Shown: positions 1 to 8,483, counted from the stretch's first letter. The stretch: 40,543 nt of DNA from CAYTNY01 sp964439215 (GCA_964439215.1 CAYTNY010000009.1:1-40543); one strand, 5' to 3'. The notes: generated by a model not told the origin, from the sequence alone. A program made the numbers and translations.

Positions 1-32
1 TCGTCCCGGCCTTAAATACTAAATCCCCCTTG

Positions 33-52
33 CCCCCTTTTGGAAAAGGGGG
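33..52. repeat. Palindromic intergenic repeat (9-bp arms)
   Basis: CCCCCTTTT (33-41) and AAAAGGGGG (44-52) form a perfect 9-bp inverted repeat with a 2-bp centre. A similar C-rich tract precedes it at 25-29. It lies about 30 bp upstream of the DUF559 gene. I recall C-run/G-run palindromes of this type scattered between genes in many bacteria and often found beside DUF559 genes. It could also act as a hairpin in a transcript entering from the left edge. Confidence 0.6.
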
Positions 53-83
53 TAAAATCTTATAAAGTATAGAGGGGTGATTT

Positions 84-449
84 ATGAGCAAAAGAAAAAT
101 TATTTATAATAATAGATTGAAAAAATTAGCACGTGATTTGCGAAAAAATATGACGCCGGCTGAAATAAAGCTCTGGTACGGTTTCTTATCAAGCTGCGAA
201 TACAGATTTCTCCGGCAAAAACCCATCCTTGAATATATCGTTGATTTTTATTGCCCCGCTTGTAAACTAATTATTGAAATTGACGGCGAAAGCCACTTCA
301 CGGAAGAAGGAAAAGAAAAAGACGTAAAAAGAACACGGAAACTATTGAATTTAGGCATAAAAGAAATACGATTTAATAACCACGAAGTATTCAATCATTT
401 TGAAAGTGTATGCGAGTCCATAGACACTATTTTAACTGAATCAGAATAA
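84..449 (+). CDS. DUF559 family endonuclease-like protein (Vsr/PD-(D/E)XK fold)
   Basis: A 121-residue protein, normal for the DUF559 family of very-short-patch-repair-like nucleases. The family N-terminal pattern is present: ARDLRKNMTPAE at 16-27 and LW at 30-31. The core follows, with FLRQKPI at 42-48, IVDFYCPACKLIIEIDGESH at 52-71 and the usual K-rich helix after it. D54, E65 and D67 are the likely metal-binding acidic residues of a PD-(D/E)XK site, and H71 is the conserved histidine. The ATG is preceded by a GGGGTG ribosome binding site. The gene stands alone on the plus strand, facing minus-strand genes, with inverted repeats on both sides. Family members are mostly uncharacterised and are often mobile or repeat-associated. 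Family assignment is firm. The role (repair, mobility or defence) is inference. Confidence 0.9.
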   Translation: MSKRKIIYNNRLKKLARDLRKNMTPAEIKLWYGFLSSCEYRFLRQKPILEYIVDFYCPACKLIIEIDGESHFTEEGKEKDVKRTRKLLNLGIKEIRFNNHEVFNHFESVCESIDTILTESE

Positions 450-452
450 TTC

Positions 453-467
453 CCGGCCTGCAGCCGG
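453..467 (+). terminator. Hairpin just after the DUF559 gene (possible terminator)
   Basis: CCGGC (453-457) and GCCGG (463-467) form a 5-bp stem with a 5-nt loop. It can be extended by ATT/AAT outside a bulged C. It begins 4 bp after the stop codon and is followed by GTTTGATTTT, a weak U-rich tail. It could end the DUF559 transcript or be part of the surrounding intergenic repeat. Confidence 0.45.
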
Positions 468-485
468 AATGTTTGATTTTCCCCA

Positions 486-503
486 AGTTCAAAGCTCAAA
501 GCT
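486..503. repeat. Short heptamer repeat tract (AGTTCAA / AGCTCAA)
   Basis: AGTTCAA (486-492) is followed directly by AGCTCAA (493-499) and AGCT. Read on the minus strand this is TTGAGCT-TTGAACT, the same heptamer family as the six-unit tract at the other end of the window (40502-40543). Only two full units are present, so it is a remnant. Confidence 0.5.
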
Positions 504-524
504 CCGCATTGTGTATTCAAAAAT

Positions 525-1523
525 TTATCTAAATATAAGTCCTCCCGTTATTCCCCACAGCAGATCGGTTATTGCGCGGACGGGGGCGGTTACTGCGCCG
601 AGCAGAATTCTGTTTCCCACTGACTCGGCGAATTTGTCCCCGTATATTTTCAGGACCCTGTGAAGGTCCTGTTCCTTAACTTCAAAACTGAAATCCACGG
701 CAAAATTGCCTTTGCTGTCGCTCAGAAAATCCACCATCTGTTCAACAGATATGCCGAACAGATATTTTATATCCATCGGTATGTCTTCTTTTATTTTTAC
801 GCCTTCAAACCGCATTATATTATTAACATTCACCCTTCCGCCGGATACCGCAAACTGAGCCGCAAAATTCATCCTGCCCCGCTCTATGACAATATTATTT
901 TTCCTGAAGAACGCCTCAAATTCCTTTATGTTTATTCTGCTGCCGTAGACATTAAAAAGAAAATCATTGCGTTTATACGGGCTGTGAATCAGTTTTATAA
1001 ATATTTCTTCATTACTTTTGCCGTTGATCTTTCCTTTTGCGTCAAATACCACCCTGCGGCCCTCAACATCCGCGCTTTTTTCATAAGTGCTCTTTCCGTT
1101 TATTTTATTTACAAAGAACAGTTTTTTTTCCCCTTTCCAAAACGATATTTCCGAATGCCTTATTTTCAGATACCTGAAATACGGCATCACAAAAGCCGCG
1201 GCAGGTTTAAGGTTCTTTTTTTTCCCCGCGGCGTCAAACCTTATATCAAGCCCTGTAACAGCAACTCCGTCCAGCCCTTTTGAAAAGTCTTTCTTTATTA
1301 TATTCATCATCTGCGTATCAACCGTAACAGAAAACGCCCGCGCTTCCCCGGACCTTACTCCGAAAAAAGTCACTCTGTCGGGTATAAAACTTACACAAAA
1401 AAGAAAATTTATATTATCGCTGAATCCCCTGATCCCGTCCCTGATATAAAAATTCAGAGCGGTGTTCACGCATACAAAAATCACAACCAGCAGAACAAAC
1501 AGGTCCTTTAATACCTTTTTCAT
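525..1523 (-). CDS. DUF748/AsmA-like membrane-anchored periplasmic protein
   Basis: A 332-residue protein with one N-terminal hydrophobic segment (about residues 6-25), then a long beta-rich soluble part and no further clear membrane span. The C-terminal pattern is a short G-x-F-x-V-D-F strand (about 268-275), a regularly spaced helical stretch, then a closing TAPVRAITDLLWG hydrophobic helix. This resembles the end of DUF748/AsmA-like proteins, which are thought to bridge inner and outer membranes. The similarity is judged by eye and is moderate. Its ATG overlaps the stop codon of the EndoQ-like gene (ATGA), so the two are probably translated together. A barrel or lipid-transfer role would be an inference. 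Confidence 0.55.
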   Translation of the reverse strand: MKKVLKDLFVLLVVIFVCVNTALNFYIRDGIRGFSDNINFLFCVSFIPDRVTFFGVRSGEARAFSVTVDTQMMNIIKKDFSKGLDGVAVTGLDIRFDAAGKKKNLKPAAAFVMPYFRYLKIRHSEISFWKGEKKLFFVNKINGKSTYEKSADVEGRRVVFDAKGKINGKSNEEIFIKLIHSPYKRNDFLFNVYGSRINIKEFEAFFRKNNIVIERGRMNFAAQFAVSGGRVNVNNIMRFEGVKIKEDIPMDIKYLFGISVEQMVDFLSDSKGNFAVDFSFEVKEQDLHRVLKIYGDKFAESVGNRILLGAVTAPVRAITDLLWGITGGLIFR

Positions 1524-2791
1524 TTCTTCCTCTTTCCAAACAGGTCCAGCTGCATATTTGCCGAGGCTTTCTGCGCGTTTTCAATTTCCCTGAATATTGA
1601 TATTTTTCCGAACTCTCCGTCATATCCCGGAACCAGTTTTACATTTCCTTTCCTCATTCTTATTATCGCGTCCGCGGTTCCGGAGTCCCCTATTTTAAGC
1701 AGTTCTTCGCGCGTCCGGTCCAGAAGTATCTCAAACTCGGTTCCCCCTTTTGACAGCATCTTTTCATACTCTTTTTTCACCTTTTTGCTTGAAGGCGCCG
1801 CTTCTTTCACATCTGAAATTATCTCTTCCAGCTGTATAATGCTTTTGTAAGGCACCGCGTTTTTCGGACGCGTGTTCCAGGGCCTGTCCGCAAGCTCCTT
1901 TACCCGGTGAAGAACCCCGGGCGTAAGCGCTTTCCCGCACACGGGGCAGATGCCGCCGGTTTTTTCCGCGTCTTTCGGGTGCATATTTATTCCGCATTCC
2001 CTGTGCCCGTCATTGTGGTATTTTCCTTCTTCCGGAAAAAACTCTATGGTATAAAGAAAACGCTTTAGATCCTTTTTATAAAGTATATCCTTAACTTCGT
2101 AATAAGACAGCCCGCAGTCAAAGACATTCGCTTCCCTGCCTATTTTCTCGGGCGAATGGGCGTCGGAATTTGAGATAAGCGAAATATTATCAAGCCCGGA
2201 TATCATCCAGTTCATGGCGGGATCCGACGAGAGCCCTGTTTCTATTGCCCGTATATTATGCGTTTCTTCCTCAAAACACTCTTCCAGAGAATCGTATCCT
2301 GATTTGGCGCCGAACACAGAAAACCACGGCGTCCAGGCATGAGCCGGTATTACCATTGCCTCCGGACATATATCAAGCGTAAACTTAAGCACGTCCTTTG
2401 CGGGCATTCCAAGTATGGGCCTGCCGTCGGATGCGGTGTTGCCTTTTTCCGCGAGTTTTTTAGAAAAAATCTCAGCGTTCTTTAATCCGGGCAGCATAAC
2501 AAGAGTATGAATCTTCCTCACCTTATCTTTATGTTTATATATGCTGGAAATCTCGGTTGTGAGCATAATACGGGCCTTTGAACTTCCTTTTCTGAGCATA
2601 CACAGCCCTTCATCCGCGTCTATGATCCTGTTTTTCAGTTCGCCGAAATACCCCGGGTGCTGAAAATCCCCGCTTCCTATTATGCCGATTCCCTTTTTAT
2701 CGGCCCACCGTACAATTTCCTCTATGTTCATTCTGGGGCTGGTGGCCCTTGAATATCCTGAATGGATATGAAGATCCGCAATCACTCTCAT
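1520..2791 (-). CDS. EndoQ-like PHP-domain endonuclease (deaminated-DNA repair family)
   Basis: A 423-residue protein. The N-terminal PHP metal-binding motifs are clear: DLHIHSGYSRATS (6-18), a GSGDFQHPGY segment (39-48), TTEISSIYKHK, then VIPAHAWTPW and SNSDAHSPEKIG. After this comes a Cys/His element (ECGINMHP then CPVCGK), a zinc-finger-like insert, followed by a helical tail with LADRP. This architecture (PHP plus zinc finger plus helical C-terminus) is that of endonuclease Q. Characterised archaeal and Bacillus enzymes cut 5' of deaminated bases such as uracil, hypoxanthine and xanthine. Activity here is inferred from family only. The gene follows tyrS after about 95 bp and overlaps the DUF748-like gene. 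A poor GC-rich hairpin lies upstream around 2830-2858. Confidence 0.85.
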   Translation of the reverse strand: MRVIADLHIHSGYSRATSPRMNIEEIVRWADKKGIGIIGSGDFQHPGYFGELKNRIIDADEGLCMLRKGSSKARIMLTTEISSIYKHKDKVRKIHTLVMLPGLKNAEIFSKKLAEKGNTASDGRPILGMPAKDVLKFTLDICPEAMVIPAHAWTPWFSVFGAKSGYDSLEECFEEETHNIRAIETGLSSDPAMNWMISGLDNISLISNSDAHSPEKIGREANVFDCGLSYYEVKDILYKKDLKRFLYTIEFFPEEGKYHNDGHRECGINMHPKDAEKTGGICPVCGKALTPGVLHRVKELADRPWNTRPKNAVPYKSIIQLEEIISDVKEAAPSSKKVKKEYEKMLSKGGTEFEILLDRTREELLKIGDSGTADAIIRMRKGNVKLVPGYDGEFGKISIFREIENAQKASANMQLDLFGKRKK

Positions 2792-2885
2792 TTTTTTCCG
2801 CCTTTATAGATTCATAAAATGATCCGGATGCCGCCGGGAGGCAGGCTCCGGGCGCCGCAAAAACAGGATCTTAACAGAGTATACA

Positions 2886-4091
2886 TCAGACAAGCCGTCC
2901 GTATTTTCTTTTTCCCGCCTTAAAATCAACGGGCAAAAGGCTTTTTTTCACGGGAAATCTGAAATCCGTTATCTTTTCTCCGTTCAGCGCGAAACCTCCC
3001 TGTTTCACAAGCCTGTTGGCTTCCGAACCGCTGGATGCCATGCCAAGCGCCGTCAAAAGCTCCGCCGGGTTTATTTCTTCCTTGTCCGGAAAATTTTCAT
3101 CCCAGCTGAAAATATTATCCGCATAAGGCACTTCTTTTTTCGCAAAAAGCGCTTCAAAATGAGCTCTTGCCGCGGCAGCTGTATCTTCTCCGCAGTATTT
3201 CGCGGTAATCTCTTCGGCCAGCCTCTTTTTTATGTTTACCGGATTCTCCCCCGCAGCCATTGAATCCATCATGTTTTTTATCTCCTCCGCCGGAACATCA
3301 GTAAGAAGCTCAAAATAATCCTTCGTCATATCATCGGTTATTGACATTACTTTCCCGAACATATCTTCAGGTGCGTCATTCAGGCCTATATAATTATTGA
3401 GGGACTTGCTCATTTTGTTTTTTCCGTCCAGCCCCAACAGTATGGGAGTAAAAAGCCCTGCCTGCGGCTCCATTCCGGATTCTCTCTGCAGATATCTGCC
3501 CTGTATAACATTAAACCTCTGGTCCGTGCCTCCCAGTTCAATATCCGCTTTTATCATAACAGAGTCGTAACCCTGCATAATGGGATAAAACATCTCGTGC
3601 AGCGAAAGCGGCGCACCTTCTTTAAACCGCTTGTCAAAATAATCATGCTCCATCATCTGCGCAATGGTAAATTTTGATACAAGTTTTACAACTTCACTGA
3701 AGTCAAATTTCTCAAACCAATCACCGTTAAAAACAATTTCAAGCCTGTCCCCGTCAAGTATTTTCAGAGCCTGCTCTTTATAAGACTCCACATTTTTCAT
3801 TATCTCATCGCGGGTCAAAGCCGGCCGCTCAGACATTCTTCCGCTTGGATCCCCTATCATCGCCGTGTAATCCCCGATAATAAGCACGGCTTTATGCCCG
3901 AGATCCTGAAACTGCCTGAGCTTATTAAGCGCAACACTATGCCCAAGATGTATGTCCGAAGCCGTGGGATCTATGCCGAGTTTCACTCTCAGCGGCGCGC
4001 CTTTTTTCAGTTTTTCCGCAAGGTCCTGCTCCGTGACAACATCAACAACACCGCGTTTTATTATCTCCATCTGTTGGGCAGCACTTTTCAA
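2886..4091 (-). CDS. tyrS: Tyrosyl-tRNA synthetase
   Basis: Class I aminoacyl-tRNA synthetase that charges tRNA-Tyr. With a TTG start at 4091 it is 401 residues, close to the usual length for this TyrRS subgroup. The HIGH-type motif is HLGH (48-51) and KMSKS is at 226-230. Tyrosine-site elements include GIDPTASDIH and GGTDQRFN. The C-terminal part has an S4-like RNA-binding segment (GSEANRLVKQGGFALNG). The frame is open to an ATG at 4157, but that extension is hydrophobic and lacks homology. AAGGAGGAG sits 8 nt before the TTG, so TTG is the better start. No T-box motif is visible upstream. It is followed by the EndoQ-like gene. Confidence 0.96.
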   Translation of the reverse strand: MKSAAQQMEIIKRGVVDVVTEQDLAEKLKKGAPLRVKLGIDPTASDIHLGHSVALNKLRQFQDLGHKAVLIIGDYTAMIGDPSGRMSERPALTRDEIMKNVESYKEQALKILDGDRLEIVFNGDWFEKFDFSEVVKLVSKFTIAQMMEHDYFDKRFKEGAPLSLHEMFYPIMQGYDSVMIKADIELGGTDQRFNVIQGRYLQRESGMEPQAGLFTPILLGLDGKNKMSKSLNNYIGLNDAPEDMFGKVMSITDDMTKDYFELLTDVPAEEIKNMMDSMAAGENPVNIKKRLAEEITAKYCGEDTAAAARAHFEALFAKKEVPYADNIFSWDENFPDKEEINPAELLTALGMASSGSEANRLVKQGGFALNGEKITDFRFPVKKSLLPVDFKAGKRKYGRLV

Positions 4092-4218
4092 TTTTTCTTC
4101 TCCTCCTTCAATAATATTAAAAATTATTATACCCCAAACCCAAAGGTTTTTAAACATTACTTTTGGGTCATTGTATTAAAAAGCATAAGAACCGCAAAAT
4201 CATCCGCATTATTTTTTG

Positions 4219-4304
4219 TTTTTACAGGGGCAGGCCCCTGTGCTTGTCCGGGTTTTAAATTCAAAAGCGCGGAACACGGCAGGGCGTGTTCCCTACGTAA
4301 AACA
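4219..4304 (+). repeat. Structured intergenic repeat, full copy (two hairpins)
   Basis: Hairpin 1 pairs GGGCAGGC (4228-4235) with GCTTGTCC (4242-4249) across a 6-nt loop, using two G-U pairs. Hairpin 2 is a perfect 8-bp stem, GGAACACG (4271-4278) with CGTGTTCC (4285-4292), also with a 6-nt loop. The ends (TTTTTAC before GGGG, CCCTACGTAAAAC after) are roughly inverted, as in a MITE- or REP-like element. A second, shortened copy begins at 4336. Confidence 0.65.
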
Positions 4305-4335
4305 TAAGATTAACCGATTCATACATTAAAACAAT

Positions 4336-4397
4336 GCAGGGACAAGCCCCTTTGCTTGTCCGAGGGTTTTAATTTTAAAGGCGCGGAACACGGCAGG
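4336..4397 (+). repeat. Structured intergenic repeat, truncated second copy
   Basis: This matches the 4219 element from its hairpin 1 to the sequence GCGCGGAACACGGCAGG, then diverges just before the end of birA. Its hairpin 1 is a perfect 8-bp stem, GGACAAGC (4340-4347) with GCTTGTCC (4354-4361), and a 6-nt loop. The 3' arm of hairpin 2 is missing. Confidence 0.65.
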
Positions 4398-4407
4398 AAA
4401 TGAAAAC

Positions 4408-4983
4408 TTATCTCAGCATTTGCTCATACTTTTTTTCCGTTTCTCTGCGTGCGCGTTTTTCTGACAAATATTTATCCGTTTCTTTTATAACGCCCAGCAT
4501 AATATCCCGGGGAGGAATCTCTTTTTTCAGAATCTTTTTCATGGAAACCGCGGGGATATTGACATCTTCCGGAACGGGGTTGTTTACGTTTATACCTATG
4601 CCCACTACTGTTTTTTTATCATACGCGCTGTGCTCGGCAAGTATTCCGCATATTTTTTTTCCTTCTGCCAGGACATCATTTGGTTTTTTTATCTGCGCAC
4701 GGATCCCGAATTCCCTCAAAACCGTACATACGGCAATAGATGACACCATAACATAAAACAGCGGTTCAGGTTTTTCTTCCTTTATAAGATACGAAAACCA
4801 TGCCCCTCCTTTTTTTGATTCCCATTTTGCGCCGTATTTTCCGCGCCCGCCGGTCTGTTTTCCGGCCGCTAAAACCGTACCCGATGAAAAATCCCCCTCA
4901 TAAAGCACGCTGTTGGTGGAGACTGCCTCAGGCAGTATTATGAGTTTCTTTAAAACCCTGCCTTTCAAAACAGTTTCTTTCAT
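4408..4983 (-). CDS. birA: Biotin--[acetyl-CoA-carboxylase] ligase, short form
   Basis: A 191-residue enzyme that attaches biotin to the carboxyl carrier protein (AccB). Family elements are STNSVL (22-27), the GGRGKYG loop (a variant of GRGRxGR, binding biotinyl-AMP), KKPNDVL (the KWPND motif) and CGILAE followed by VGIGINVN. It starts directly with the catalytic domain, so the helix-turn-helix that makes E. coli BirA a repressor is absent. The C-terminal SH3-like domain is also missing or very reduced. It is probably a ligase only. nadC ends 6 bp upstream, so the order is valS-nadC-birA in one transcript. accA lies about 5 kb away. Confidence 0.92.
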   Translation of the reverse strand: MKETVLKGRVLKKLIILPEAVSTNSVLYEGDFSSGTVLAAGKQTGGRGKYGAKWESKKGGAWFSYLIKEEKPEPLFYVMVSSIAVCTVLREFGIRAQIKKPNDVLAEGKKICGILAEHSAYDKKTVVGIGINVNNPVPEDVNIPAVSMKKILKKEIPPRDIMLGVIKETDKYLSEKRARRETEKKYEQMLR

Positions 4984-4989
4984 TGCATT

Positions 4990-5844
4990 CTACGCTTCCA
5001 TCCTCAGGCTTATATCCATGGAAGGCGGAGAATGAGTAATAGAGCCGATGGAAATATAATCAGGTTTTTTATTCAGGACATCCCGTATATTGTGGAGCCC
5101 TATCCCCCCCGAAACTTCAATTTTTGTGGGAATACCGGATCTTCTTATTTTTTTTATGCATTTTTCAAGCATGTTCGGGGGCATATTATCCAGCATTATT
5201 ATATCCGGCTGAAGTTTTATTGCTTTTTCAAGCATATCCATATCATGAACTTCTATTTCTGTTTTCATATTTTTCGGTATCCACCTTTTCAGGTCAACAT
5301 ACTCTTTTTCAATGTCAGACACTATCCAGTGATTGTCCTTTATCAGCACCGCGTCATACAGCCCCATTCTGTGGTTTTCCCCGCCTCCTATTTTTACCGC
5401 ATATTTTTCAGGAATGCGGAAAAGCGGCGTTGTCTTTCTTGTATCAAGGATCACGGCCTTATAAGGCCTTGCCATTGCCGCAAATTTTCCGGTGAGCGTG
5501 GCGATCCCGGAAAGACGCTGCATCATATTAAGAGCGAGCCTCTCACCCGTCAAAATAGCCCTTGCCCTGCCTTTAACGGAAGCCAGAATCTCGCCGCTTC
5601 TGACAAGAGTTCCGTCCTTTTTCTTTGTTTTCATTTTTATGTTTTTATCCAGTTTCTGAAAAACTTTTTTCGCAATAGGAAGCCCGCATACAACGCCGTC
5701 TGCTTTCGCGATAAAAACAGCTTTCATCGAGGCTTTCTCAGGCACGATTATATCCGTCGTTACGTCTCCTTCGCCTATATCTTCCTTAAGCGCGAGTTCT
5801 ATTATCATATCTATTTCTTTGCTGTATTTTTTAAGTATGTCCAT
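4990..5844 (-). CDS. nadC: Nicotinate-nucleotide pyrophosphorylase (carboxylating), QPRTase
   Basis: Converts quinolinate and PRPP to nicotinate mononucleotide, CO2 and PPi in de novo NAD synthesis. The 284-residue length is typical. Signature segments are EDIGEGDVTT (21-30), ERLALNMMQRLSGIAT, DTRKTTPLFR with a downstream IGGGENHRMGLYD, and IKDNHW. The barrel strands EIEVHD, IIMLDN, IEVSGGI and ISIGSITHS follow. The usual RKTTPGLR reads RKTTPLFR, a small change. The ATG overlaps the valS stop by one base (TAATG), giving translational coupling. nadA and nadB are not in the window. Confidence 0.95.
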   Translation of the reverse strand: MDILKKYSKEIDMIIELALKEDIGEGDVTTDIIVPEKASMKAVFIAKADGVVCGLPIAKKVFQKLDKNIKMKTKKKDGTLVRSGEILASVKGRARAILTGERLALNMMQRLSGIATLTGKFAAMARPYKAVILDTRKTTPLFRIPEKYAVKIGGGENHRMGLYDAVLIKDNHWIVSDIEKEYVDLKRWIPKNMKTEIEVHDMDMLEKAIKLQPDIIMLDNMPPNMLEKCIKKIRRSGIPTKIEVSGGIGLHNIRDVLNKKPDYISIGSITHSPPSMDISLRMEA

Positions 5845-8483
5845 TATCTGAGCCTTTCAAGTTTATTTTTTATTTCTTCCAGCTGCTTTATCTCGCCGGT
5901 ATATTTCTCAAGTTTTGCTTTTTCTCCCTCTATCACTTTAACCGGAGCGTTTGCGGTAAACTTTTCATTTGACAGTTTTTTATTTATTGCGTTTATTCCG
6001 TTCCGGAGTTTTTCTATTTTCTTTTCGGTTTTTTCAATTTCTTTATCCGCTTCAACCGCGCCTTTTACATCAATGCCTATGTAACCCAGCCCTTCAACAT
6101 CTTTCCCCGCCGCGGTTTCAGGCGGTTTTTTTCCCGTATGCACACCGGATGCCTTGGCCAGCACTTTCAGAAGTTCTTCGTTCCGGGTTATTATTCCGGC
6201 CTCCTTTATATTTACATAAATTTCGGCTTTTTTGCCGGGCGGCACTGTCAGCTCTCCTCTTATGTTTCTTATATGGTATATAACATCCATAAGCATATCC
6301 ATTTCATCTGTTTCAAAACAAAGTTCTTTTTCAACAGCCGGCATGGATTCGAGCATTATGCTTTCTTTTTTGTCTTTCAAGGGCAGAAAAGAATATATCT
6401 CTTCCGTAATAAACGGCACGACAGGGTGAAGCAGAATCATGCTGTCATGAAGCACTTTTGCCAGCACGGTTTTTACATAAGGCTTGTATTCCGGATCCTC
6501 TTTAAAAAGTTCAATCTTTGCCGCTTCAATATACCAGTCGCAGAAAGAGTGCCAGAAAAAATCATACATGGCAAGCGCTGTTTCCGCGAATTTATAGCTG
6601 TCAAGGCCGGCTGTTATTTTTTCGTTGAGCTCCATAAGCCCGGCAAGTATCCATTTTTCCGGAAGCTTCAGTTTATCCTTTTCTTTCACAAGATCCACGG
6701 GTTCGTAATCTTCAAGATGTGATATTACAAACCTGCTTGCGTTCCATATTTTATTCATGAAATTGCTGTAGCCTTTGAGTCTTTCTTCGGAGAACGCGAT
6801 ATGCCTGGTCTGGGTTTCAAGAGAAGCCATGGTAAATCTCAGTGCATCCGCGGAATAATCTTTTATTATGTCCAGAGGATCAACAACATTGCCCGTTGAT
6901 TTGCTCATTTTCTTCCCATGTTCATCGCATACAAGCGAATTTATTACAACCGTATGAAAAGGCGGTTCCTTCATAAACTTCATACCGCTCATTATCATTC
7001 TGGCCACCCAGAAAAACAGTATGTCCCAGCTGGTGACAAGCACCGACGTCGGATAAAACACCTGCAGGTCTTTTGTCTGCTCCGGCCAGCCGAGAGTTGA
7101 AAACGGCCAGAGTGCGGAAGAGAACCAGGTATCAAGAACGTCCTCATCCTGAGTCAATCCGGCTGAACCGCATTTCGGACATTCGGAAGGCGGTTCCTTT
7201 GAAACCGTCATTTCGCCGCAGGAGCAGTAATAAGCCGGTATTCTGTGCCCCCACCACAGCTGCCTGGAAATACACCAGTCTTTTATGTTATACATCCACT
7301 CATAATAAACCTTCTCCCACATCTGAGGGACAAATTTCACTCCGCCTTTTTTTACGATATCTATGGCAGGCTGCGCCATGGGCCCTATCTTTACAAACCA
7401 CTGAGTTGAAACATACGGTTCTATTATGGTATCACACCGGTAACAGTGCCCTACCGCGTGTTTATGATCCTCTATATCCGTAAGAAAACCTTTTTCTTTA
7501 AGCACGGCGGTAATTTTTTTCCTGCATTCAAATCTATCAAGCCCTTCATAACCGCCGTTTTCGCCCGCATTCTCATTCATTGTTCCGTCTTCATTCAGTA
7601 TATTTATAATCTCAAGTTTGTGCCGCATACCGATCTCAAAGTCATTTGGATCGTGCCCCGGAGTTATTTTAACCGCACCGGTCCCGAACTCCATATCAAC
7701 ATAATCATCCTTTATCACAGGTATTGTTCTGCCTGTTTCCGGCAGTATAACCTCAGTGCCTTCTTTAATGCCGCTGTAGCGCTCGTCCTTGGGATTTACC
7801 GCAACCGCGGTGTCCCCGAGCATTGTTTCGGGCCTTGTTGTCGCAACTTCTATAAATTTCTCCGGATCATCGGCAAAAGGATATCTAAGATGATAAAAAT
7901 GCCCGTCAATTTCCCTGTGCCCCGTTTCAATATCCGACAGCGCGGTCCTGCATCTGGGGCACCAGTTTATTATATAATCCCCTCTGTATATGAGCCCTTC
8001 CTTATAAAGTTTCACGAATACCTCTTTCACCGCTTCAGACAGCCCCGCATCCATGGTAAAACGCTCCCTGTCCCAATCAAGCGATGACCCCAGTTTCCTG
8101 AGCTGCATCATTATTTCCGCGCCGTATTTTTCTTTCCATTCCCAGACTTTTTCCTCAAACCGGGCCCTTCCCAGTTCATGCCTTGTTTTGCCTTCTTTTC
8201 TGAGTTCTTTTTCAACAACATTCTGTGTGGCGATACCCGCATGATCGCACCCGGGCAGCCAGAGAACATTAAAACCTGACGCTCTTTTGTGCCTGGCGAG
8301 TATATCCTGAAGCGTATTATTGAGCGCATGCCCCATATGCAGGGAACCCGTTACATTCGGAGGCGGTATAACTATAACAAAAGGCGGTTTATCCGAGTTT
8401 TCATCGGCATGAAAATATTTATTTTTTTCCCACACCGAATACCATGCGGGTTCTATTTTTTTGGGATCATATTTCTCCATCAT
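5844..8483 (-). CDS. valS: Valyl-tRNA synthetase
   Basis: A class I synthetase of 879 residues, normal for ValRS. The catalytic domain begins PPPNVTGSLHMGHALN (HMGH at 49-52). The CP1 editing domain includes TTRPETMLGDTAVAVNP. A zinc-knuckle-like CxC...CPKC element precedes DVLDTWFSSALWPFSTLGWP. KMSKSTGNV follows, then the anticodon-binding domain and a C-terminal coiled-coil arm of about 65 residues (ADKEIEKTEKKIEKL onward) that contacts tRNA. Two ATGs are adjacent. AGGAG lies 4 nt from the first and 7 nt from the second, so initiation may use residue 2. It is the first gene of valS-nadC-birA. Confidence 0.97.
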   Translation of the reverse strand: MMEKYDPKKIEPAWYSVWEKNKYFHADENSDKPPFVIVIPPPNVTGSLHMGHALNNTLQDILARHKRASGFNVLWLPGCDHAGIATQNVVEKELRKEGKTRHELGRARFEEKVWEWKEKYGAEIMMQLRKLGSSLDWDRERFTMDAGLSEAVKEVFVKLYKEGLIYRGDYIINWCPRCRTALSDIETGHREIDGHFYHLRYPFADDPEKFIEVATTRPETMLGDTAVAVNPKDERYSGIKEGTEVILPETGRTIPVIKDDYVDMEFGTGAVKITPGHDPNDFEIGMRHKLEIINILNEDGTMNENAGENGGYEGLDRFECRKKITAVLKEKGFLTDIEDHKHAVGHCYRCDTIIEPYVSTQWFVKIGPMAQPAIDIVKKGGVKFVPQMWEKVYYEWMYNIKDWCISRQLWWGHRIPAYYCSCGEMTVSKEPPSECPKCGSAGLTQDEDVLDTWFSSALWPFSTLGWPEQTKDLQVFYPTSVLVTSWDILFFWVARMIMSGMKFMKEPPFHTVVINSLVCDEHGKKMSKSTGNVVDPLDIIKDYSADALRFTMASLETQTRHIAFSEERLKGYSNFMNKIWNASRFVISHLEDYEPVDLVKEKDKLKLPEKWILAGLMELNEKITAGLDSYKFAETALAMYDFFWHSFCDWYIEAAKIELFKEDPEYKPYVKTVLAKVLHDSMILLHPVVPFITEEIYSFLPLKDKKESIMLESMPAVEKELCFETDEMDMLMDVIYHIRNIRGELTVPPGKKAEIYVNIKEAGIITRNEELLKVLAKASGVHTGKKPPETAAGKDVEGLGYIGIDVKGAVEADKEIEKTEKKIEKLRNGINAINKKLSNEKFTANAPVKVIEGEKAKLEKYTGEIKQLEEIKNKLERLR

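Larger units (their letters stand above)
4092..4407. other. Gene-free spacer between birA and tyrS carrying two copies of a hairpin repeat
   Basis: About 316 bp with no credible gene. It contains one complete and one partial copy of a structured repeat, described separately at 4219-4304 and 4336-4397. The tyrS ribosome binding site is at its low-coordinate end. No clear sigma-70 promoter for tyrS was picked out. Confidence 0.6.

Noticed and set aside
4092..4157. Longer tyrS starting at the ATG at 4157
   Set aside because: The extra 22 residues are hydrophobic and unlike TyrRS, and a strong AAGGAGGAG site precedes the TTG at 4091.
4092..4407. T-box riboswitch before tyrS
   Set aside because: No T-box consensus (GGGTGG-ACCGCG type) is found. 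The hairpins belong to a duplicated repeat that is also present closer to birA.
4408..4983. BirA as a transcriptional repressor of biotin genes
   Set aside because: The N-terminal helix-turn-helix is absent, and no bio operator or bio gene is visible.
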